Assembly (NCBI GenBank): GCA_947460525.1
Contig: CANHIV010000002.1
Coordinates: 1 to 11,975 of the forward strand
Reading direction: 5' to 3'
DNA from: Flavobacteriales bacterium
GTDB lineage: Bacteria > Bacteroidota > Bacteroidia > Flavobacteriales_D > Sanyastnellaceae
Length of the DNA: 11,975 bases
Positions within the stretch are counted from its first letter, which is position 1, and the number at the start of each line of letters is the position of its first letter. Shown here in pieces: positions 7,954-11,975 of this stretch. A program made the translations under genes and the position numbers. The notes under the pieces are model-generated. The model was not told the origin of the DNA. It searched no databases and saw nothing but the letters and a program-made list of their open reading frames with translations.

Positions 7954-7987
7954 AAAAAAGGCCATCGAAAGATGGCTTTTTTGTTTT
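7954..7987 (+). terminator. Intrinsic terminator after rplQ
   Basis: The arms GCCATC (7961-7966) and GATGGC (7971-7976) form a perfect 6-bp stem closed by a GAAA tetraloop, a stable GNRA-type loop. Below the stem, a G-U pair and an A run (7954-7959) opposite a T run (7977-7982) extend it. The T tract continues, with one G, to 7987. This ends the long ribosomal transcript and separates it from etfBA. Because A precedes and T follows, it could also work from the other strand, although no minus-strand gene is seen here. Confidence 0.93.
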
Positions 7988-7994
7988 CAATTGC

Positions 7995-8002
7995 TACCTT
8001 TG
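7995..8002 (+). promoter_or_regulatory. Probable promoter -7 element (TACCTTTG) for etfBA
   Basis: TACCTTTG matches the Bacteroidota primary-sigma -7 consensus TAnnTTTG exactly. It sits just after the rplQ terminator and 21 bases before the etfB ATG, where a promoter for the etf genes is expected, giving a short leader of roughly 15 bases. The -33 element (TTTG or TTG at about 19-23 bases upstream) is weak, because that region is the terminator stem itself. The call rests on one box plus position; such boxes also arise by chance. Confidence 0.6.
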
Positions 8003-8023
8003 TCCCACTAAAAATAAAGATAA

Positions 8024-8761
8024 ATGAAGATCTTGGTTTGTGTCAGTAAAGTGCCTGATACCACAGCGAAAATCGCGTTTTCAAATCCAACAATCTACGA
8101 TGAAAGTGGGGTAACCTTTATCATTAATCCTTACGATGAATGGTATGCGTTGGTAAGAGCTTTGGAATTGAAAGAAACCCTAGGAGGTTCTGTAGTAGTT
8201 GCTTCAGTTGGTGGAGCTGATTATGAGCCGATCATTCGCAAGGCTTTGGCCATCGGTGCTGACGAGGGTGTTCGAATTGATGCGGCAGAAAAAGACGCTT
8301 TTTCAGTGGCTACTGAAATTGCATCATATGCCAAAGATCAATCTTTTGATTTGGTGTTATGCGGAAAGGAAACCATTCAATACAATGGAGGAATCGTTCC
8401 AGGGCTAATTGCTGAAATGTTATCACTACCTTATGTTGCTGGAGCGTCTAAATTGGATGTTGATGGAAATGTGGTGAAGTTGGAGCGAGAAATAGCAACG
8501 GGTATTGAAGTGTTTGAGTCTACGCTCCCGATGGTTGTTTCTGCTGCAAAAGGTATGGCAGAGCAACGTATTCCCAACATGAGAGGGATTATGGCAGCCC
8601 GAACCAAACCATTGGCCACTATTGCGTCAGCTAATGCAACGGAGCAAAGTGAGGTGTTGCAATTCAGCATGCCTCCTGCTAAATCAGGATGCAAAATGAT
8701 TGCGCCTGAGGATGCTGCAAGTTTGATTCAATTGCTACATGAAGAAGCCAAAGTGATTTAA
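8024..8761 (+). CDS. etfB: Electron transfer flavoprotein, beta subunit
   Basis: EtfB pairs with EtfA to form an FAD-containing carrier that takes electrons from acyl-CoA and other dehydrogenases and passes them on, usually to ETF:quinone oxidoreductase. In classical ETFs the beta subunit holds AMP. The product is 245 residues with the adenine nucleotide alpha-hydrolase-like fold: MKILVCVSKVPDTTAKI at the N-terminus, INPYDEWALVRALELKE-like helix near residues 34-52, GADEGVRID, the LVLCGKETIQYNGG nucleotide loop at about residues 110-123, and the EREIATGIEVFESTLPMVVS region resembling the ETF-beta signature. It lies 12 bases upstream of etfA. No acyl-CoA dehydrogenase or ETF-QO gene is in the window, so the partner is not shown. 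Whether it is a bifurcating type cannot be settled by eye. Confidence 0.95.
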   Translation: MKILVCVSKVPDTTAKIAFSNPTIYDESGVTFIINPYDEWYALVRALELKETLGGSVVVASVGGADYEPIIRKALAIGADEGVRIDAAEKDAFSVATEIASYAKDQSFDLVLCGKETIQYNGGIVPGLIAEMLSLPYVAGASKLDVDGNVVKLEREIATGIEVFESTLPMVVSAAKGMAEQRIPNMRGIMAARTKPLATIASANATEQSEVLQFSMPPAKSGCKMIAPEDAASLIQLLHEEAKVI

Positions 8762-8773
8762 TAATATTGGACA

Positions 8774-9718
8774 ATGAAAGTATTAGTTTTTGTAGAAAAT
8801 AACAACGGAAAGGCTACCAAAGCGGGTTTGGAGGCTATTTCCTATGCGAAATCATTAGGTGCTGAAGTTACAGCCTTTATGATTGGCGATGTTCAAGCGG
8901 ATGGTGGTGTTGGAGAGTGTGGTGCTCAAACATTGAAGGTTCAAGCTGGAAATTGTGATAGCCGTGCGATGGCAAAGTTGATTGCTCAGGAAGCCAAAGA
9001 TGGTGGGTATAACCTGCTTGTAGCAAGTCACGACAATCTTGGTAAAGAGATAATGCCGAGGGTCGCCATTATGAATGGATACACCTTGATCAGTGGTGTA
9101 ACTGAATTGGCCAATGTGGCCAATGGTTGTATGGTTAAACGAAATGTGTTTTCAGGTAAGGCGATTGCTGAGGTTGCGTCAAAGTCAACCATTTCCATTT
9201 TGACAGTATTACCCAATTCTTTTGGTGTAAAGAAAGTTGGGGGAACTGCTGCCATTGTTGCAATGTCCGCTACTTGTGAGCCTTCTCAAGTGAAATTGGT
9301 TGAAGTTAAGGGGAATCACGGTGATGCGGGCGTTCCTCTACCTGAAGCAGATTTAGTAGTAAGCGCGGGACGCGGTATGAAAGGTCCTGAGAATTGGGGC
9401 ATGGTTGAAGAGTTGGCGAGTATTTTGGGTGCTGCAACTGCTTGCTCACGTCCAGTGAGTGATATCGGTTGGAGACCTCATCACGAGCACGTTGGGCAAA
9501 CCGGCATTGCTATTCGTCCTAATCTTTACATTGCAATTGGTATCAGTGGCGCAATTCAACATTTGGCAGGTGTTAATGGTAGCAAGGTTATTGTTGTCAT
9601 CAACAAAGATCCTGAAGCTCCATTCTTCAAAGCTGCAGACTATGGTATCGTTGGAGATGCGTTTGAAGTATTGCCTCGTTTGATAGAAGCCGCAAAGCAT
9701 TTTACCGCCAATAAGTAA
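8774..9718 (+). CDS. etfA: Electron transfer flavoprotein, alpha subunit
   Basis: EtfA carries the main FAD of the heterodimer. The product has 314 residues, typical for bacteria. The N-terminal domain (about 1-185) starts MKVLVFVENNNGKATKAGLE. The C-terminal FAD domain (about 190-314) shows the full binding pattern: AGRGMKGPENW, SRPVSDIGWRPHHEHVGQTG with the FAD-contacting Arg and QTG, LYIAIGISGAIQHLAG near the family signature, then NKDPEAPFFKAADYGIVGD. One signature position reads VVIN where many have VAIN. The ATG at 8774 gives the conserved start. With etfB it forms a clear two-gene unit; the next gene begins 10 bases after its TAA and may share the transcript. Confidence 0.97.
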   Translation: MKVLVFVENNNGKATKAGLEAISYAKSLGAEVTAFMIGDVQADGGVGECGAQTLKVQAGNCDSRAMAKLIAQEAKDGGYNLLVASHDNLGKEIMPRVAIMNGYTLISGVTELANVANGCMVKRNVFSGKAIAEVASKSTISILTVLPNSFGVKKVGGTAAIVAMSATCEPSQVKLVEVKGNHGDAGVPLPEADLVVSAGRGMKGPENWGMVEELASILGAATACSRPVSDIGWRPHHEHVGQTGIAIRPNLYIAIGISGAIQHLAGVNGSKVIVVINKDPEAPFFKAADYGIVGDAFEVLPRLIEAAKHFTANK

Positions 9719-9728
9719 TTCGTAGCAA

Positions 9729-10310
9729 GTGTCACGTCGAATAGAACTTCATGTTTCGGACATAAGTCCAAGTGGGACCACTTCTGGTGCGTATCAGATG
9801 GTTTTGATGGACTTAGAGGGTATTTGGCGTTTGCCAATTATCATTGGAGGCACAGAAGCGCAGGCCATCGCTATTGCTATGGAACGAATAGAGCCTCTAA
9901 GACCTTTGACACATGACTTGATTAAAACATTGGCGACTTCCTTTTCAATTGAAGTTGTTGAAGTTGAAATTTACAATTTTAAAGAGGGTGTATTCCACGC
10001 TAAGTTGGTGGCGCTTCAAGACAGTCGTCAGGTTGAAATAGACTCAAGGACGAGCGATGCCGTGGCCATTGCACTGCGTTTTGATTGTCCCATCTTTTGT
10101 CAAGAGTTCATATTGCGTGAAAACGCCATCACCCATCACGACGAGAAATTGATGAGTATGGATGAAATGGATGTGCCTGAGTTGGACGATGAACCTATTG
10201 AATTGTCGCTGCAAGAATTACAAATAGCGCTTGATGAAGCTTTGGAAAATGAAGATTATGAGAGAGCTTCGCAACTTAGAGACGAAATTGCCCGTAAAAA
10301 GCCTGAATAG
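9729..10310 (+). CDS. Bifunctional nuclease family protein (DUF151) with C-terminal UVR-like motif
   Basis: The first ~130 residues match the DUF151/bifunctional-nuclease family: GTTSGAYQMVLMD, LPIIIGGTEAQAIAIAME at about 35-52, PLRPLTHDLIKTL, and EIDSRTSDAVAIALRFDCPIF at about 103-123. Some members of the family have reported nuclease activity; the role in bacteria is unclear. After an acidic linker rich in Asp, Glu and Met (about 136-157), residues 161-192 (start SLQELQIALDEALENEDYE, then RASQLRDEIARKKPE) look like a UVR motif, the helical hairpin used by UvrB and UvrC to bind each other. The start is a GTG at 9729, chosen because family similarity begins at once and the first in-frame ATG is at residue 24. 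It lies 10 bases after etfA, so it may be read with etfBA; no functional link to them is known to me. Confidence 0.9.
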   Translation: MSRRIELHVSDISPSGTTSGAYQMVLMDLEGIWRLPIIIGGTEAQAIAIAMERIEPLRPLTHDLIKTLATSFSIEVVEVEIYNFKEGVFHAKLVALQDSRQVEIDSRTSDAVAIALRFDCPIFCQEFILRENAITHHDEKLMSMDEMDVPELDDEPIELSLQELQIALDEALENEDYERASQLRDEIARKKPE

Positions 10311-10312
10311 CT

Positions 10313-10320
10313 TATATTTG
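10313..10320 (+). promoter_or_regulatory. Possible promoter -7 element (TATATTTG) for the coiled-coil gene
   Basis: TATATTTG fits the Bacteroidota TAnnTTTG consensus exactly and begins 2 bases after the preceding stop codon. A TTG at 10288-10290 lies 22 bases upstream, within the wide spacing reported for Flavobacterium-type promoters. The following ATG is at 10325, only 4 bases past the box, so transcription would begin at or next to the start codon and the mRNA would be leaderless or nearly so. Chance matches to this box also occur inside genes here, so the call is moderate. Confidence 0.5.
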
Positions 10321-10324
10321 AATC

Positions 10325-10507
10325 ATGAACAACGAAAGCAAACAGACTCCAGAGGAATTGGATACGCTCAAGCGTGACATGGAAGCCTTGGCTGAACAAA
10401 ATGCTAAACTTCAAAGAGAACTTGAAGCTAGAGAGGAAGTCATGCAAAGTTTATTTTCCTATTTCACTACCAAAAAGGAAGGAGAAAGAAAGGAAGTGGA
10501 AAAGTAG
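10325..10507 (+). CDS. Small charged coiled-coil protein, function unknown
   Basis: I do not recognise a family. The 60-residue product begins MNNESKQTPEELDTLKRDME. Residues about 11-42 show a heptad-like spacing of Leu, Met and Ala among Glu, Lys, Arg and Gln (LKRDMEALAEQNAKLQRELE), which suggests a single coiled-coil helix that could self-associate. A short hydrophobic patch follows (MQSLFSYFTT, about 40-49), then a charged tail rich in Lys and Glu. No signal peptide or membrane helix is seen, so it is probably cytoplasmic. The evidence that it is real is its tight fit between the DUF151 gene (14 bases) and the protease gene, an ATG start just after a -7 box, and regular helical periodicity. 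It could be an adaptor or a regulator, but nothing in the sequence decides this. Confidence 0.7.
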   Translation: MNNESKQTPEELDTLKRDMEALAEQNAKLQRELEAREEVMQSLFSYFTTKKEGERKEVEK

Positions 10508-10534
10508 TTGTTGAATCAAAAAATGATTTATGTT

Positions 10535-10569
10535 AGAGGGATGAAAAAGTTTTTATCCCTCTTTTTTTT
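10535..10569 (+). terminator. Terminator-like hairpin with T tract, overlapping the protease start codon
   Basis: The arms AGAGGGAT (10535-10542) and ATCCCTCT (10555-10562) are perfect 8-base reverse complements. Inside, an A run (10544-10548) faces a T run (10550-10554), so the stem can extend by 3-4 more pairs past a bulged G at 10543. Eight T bases follow at 10562-10569. This is a good intrinsic terminator for the DUF151/coiled-coil transcript, 28 bases after the stop at 10507. It covers the ATG at 10541 and the first ten codons of the next gene, whose signal-peptide codons form the right arm and the T tract. Confidence 0.75.
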
Positions 10570-11975
10570 AAGCATTGTTGTAAATGCTATTCTTGCTCAA
10601 TCCAATTTGGAGCAATCATACGATCGCAATGAGATTCGTCCAGAGCAATACAAGCCCATTGATGTAACCCAGCAGCAGCAACTGCGAGAACAAACCCAAT
10701 GGAAATTGTATCGTCAAGCGCATACCGGTTGGATGGTACATTTTAATGAGCTTACGCAAACACCACATCGTGCTTATGGTCCAGGAATAGCTCAGAATGA
10801 GCAAGCATGGTTGGAAGAGGTTAAACAGATTTTTGGATTGCAAGGAGAACTTGATTTTCAAGGTGCCTTTAAACAAGGGGATCGAACTACTTACAGATGG
10901 AAACAACGAATTGACGGATTGTCGGTTCTGTTTTCGGACGTTCATTGCGTTGTTTATAATGACAAAATTGTTTCTTGGAATTGGGACGTTTATTCTACAG
11001 AAGAATTTACAGGATTAAGTGTAAAAAGTGATTCTGATTTGCATCAAAGTGCAATTGCCAATCTGGATTATGTCATAGACGAAGTTATCCCTGAGGGAAT
11101 GATGTACTTTCCGCTTCACAAACAGGGCAAGTTAAATTTGAAAAAGGTTCAATCTTTTGTTGTTAAGACCCACAACGAGGTTCAAATTCCACAACGTTAC
11201 AAGGTGTATGTTGATGCGGTGACAGGGGAATTGTTGTACAGGGTAAATGAAATTGTTCACGTTTGTCCCAATAAAGGATGCACCCATCAAAGTAATTTTC
11301 CATTTGTTGTTTCTGCCCAAGTGCAAAGCACTTATTATTTGACATCACCTTGGGATGCGCCGGTAAGTGGGACATTGCCCAACTTGCGCATGAATATTGG
11401 CGGGGTTGATTATTTTACAGATTCCAATGGTAATGTTGTTATACCCGAAGTTGGGCCATTGTCGGCCAATATATTCTTGGAGGGTCCATGGGCAAAGGTT
11501 TACACAGGCTCTGTTACACCAAGCTTTAGTGCGACATTACAAGATGGGGGGAATACCATTTCGTTTGATAGCAACTCAAATATCAAAGAGCGCACCGCGT
11601 ATAGAAGTGTTCAGGATATTCATGATCACATGAAATTGTGGATGCCCAATTTTACAGGGATGGATTTCCAATTGCCCACCAATATTGATGTTACAGGAGG
11701 TGATTGCAATGCCTTTTATGATGGGACATCTATTAATTTCTATGATTTGGCCAATGGCTGCAATGCGTCATCCAATATACCTGATGTGGCCTACCACGAA
11801 TACGGGCATGGAATCAATGACAATTATTATCAATCACAGGGCGGTGGCTTTATCAATGGCGCTATGGGAGAGGCTTATGCGGATTTCTGGGCCATTTCTT
11901 TGAGCAATAATCCCATTTTAGGTTCGGGCTTTTATGTCGACAATCAAGATCCCATCAGACGCTACGATGTTGATC
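10541..11975 (+). CDS. Secreted zinc metalloprotease (M4/M36-like gluzincin), 3' end outside the window
   Basis: The frame is open from 10541 to the right edge (478 complete codons), so the C-terminus is missing. MKKFLSLFFLSIVVNAILAQ is a clear signal peptide, with likely cleavage after Ala19, giving export through Sec. An in-frame ATG at 10523 would add MIYVRG in front and is less likely. An FTP-like propeptide motif lies at about residues 118-150 (YRWKQRIDGLSVLFSDVH) and a PepSY-like segment at about 165-235, ending YVDAVTGELLYRV. A beta-rich region with Gly/Asn/Pro-rich turns follows (about 265-330). The zinc site is HEYGH at residues 419-423, with the third ligand probably Glu444 in GAMGEAYADFWA, the gluzincin HExxH...E arrangement. 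The enzyme probably autoprocesses and cuts extracellular proteins. A type IX secretion tail is possible past the edge but cannot be seen. Confidence 0.9.
   Translation, partial: MKKFLSLFFLSIVVNAILAQSNLEQSYDRNEIRPEQYKPIDVTQQQQLREQTQWKLYRQAHTGWMVHFNELTQTPHRAYGPGIAQNEQAWLEEVKQIFGLQGELDFQGAFKQGDRTTYRWKQRIDGLSVLFSDVHCVVYNDKIVSWNWDVYSTEEFTGLSVKSDSDLHQSAIANLDYVIDEVIPEGMMYFPLHKQGKLNLKKVQSFVVKTHNEVQIPQRYKVYVDAVTGELLYRVNEIVHVCPNKGCTHQSNFPFVVSAQVQSTYYLTSPWDAPVSGTLPNLRMNIGGVDYFTDSNGNVVIPEVGPLSANIFLEGPWAKVYTGSVTPSFSATLQDGGNTISFDSNSNIKERTAYRSVQDIHDHMKLWMPNFTGMDFQLPTNIDVTGGDCNAFYDGTSINFYDLANGCNASSNIPDVAYHEYGHGINDNYYQSQGGGFINGAMGEAYADFWAISLSNNPILGSGFYVDNQDPIRRYDVD

Noticed and set aside
7732..8049. 105-codon plus-strand frame covering the L17 tail, the terminator and the etfB start
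   Set aside because: It reads through the terminator in another frame and its Lys/Arg-rich translation simply reflects the repetitive L17 tail codons.
10523..10525. Earlier ATG for the metalloprotease
   Set aside because: It would add six residues before a standard Lys-Lys signal peptide; the ATG at 10541 gives the better N-terminus, though the earlier one cannot be fully excluded.
10616..10945. 109-codon minus-strand frame opposite the protease propeptide
   Set aside because: The plus-strand frame has a signal peptide, propeptide and zinc site; the minus frame has none of these.
1..11975. CRISPR arrays, insertion sequences, tRNA, rRNA, phage or defence genes
   Set aside because: I looked for direct repeats with spacers, transposase motifs, terminal inverted repeats and tRNA-like folds by eye and saw none; the window is tightly packed with housekeeping genes.

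Overview
The window is chromosomal DNA from a member of the Bacteroidota, most likely an aerobic Flavobacteriales-type lineage. This is inferred from several things. Ribosomal protein genes run in the order secY-map-infA-rpmJ-rpsM-rpsK-rpsD-rpoA-rplQ without adk. Start codons have A-rich or otherwise non-Shine-Dalgarno leaders. Matches to the Bacteroidota -7 promoter element TAnnTTTG sit in two intergenic spots. The protein sequences look like Bacteroidota family members, and a secreted metalloprotease is present. Species cannot be named from the sequence alone. Every gene is on the + strand.

Positions 1-7934 hold the 3' part of the spc operon joined without a break to the alpha operon: rpsH (5'-truncated by the window edge), rplF, rplR, rpsE, rpmD, rplO, secY, map, infA, rpmJ, rpsM, rpsK, rpsD, rpoA and rplQ. 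Gaps are 3-29 bases, so one long transcript is likely. It supplies ribosomal proteins, the SecY translocon core, N-terminal Met removal, initiation factor IF1 and the RNA polymerase alpha subunit. rpmD (59 aa) and rpmJ (38 aa) are short but clear. The unit ends in a strong intrinsic terminator at about 7954-7987.

Positions 7995-9718 hold a likely promoter followed by etfB and etfA, the two subunits of an electron transfer flavoprotein. Ten bases further on is a bifunctional-nuclease-family (DUF151) gene with a C-terminal UVR-type helical motif. A 60-codon gene for a charged coiled-coil protein of unknown function follows, with a near-perfect -7 box so close to its ATG that the mRNA may be leaderless.

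From 10541 to the right edge is the 5' part of a secreted zinc metalloprotease gene (signal peptide, FTP/PepSY-like propeptide, HEYGH active site, glutamate ligand 21 residues after the second His). Its start codon lies inside a terminator-like hairpin with a T tract, which is the most unusual non-coding structure seen.

The larger part is ordinary core-genome material. I found no defence system, CRISPR array, insertion sequence, tRNA or rRNA, and no gene-free stretch above 300 bases. The points of interest are small-scale: the hairpin over the protease start, possible leaderless transcription, a zinc-free L36, a long L17 tail, and a repeated start-codon context.
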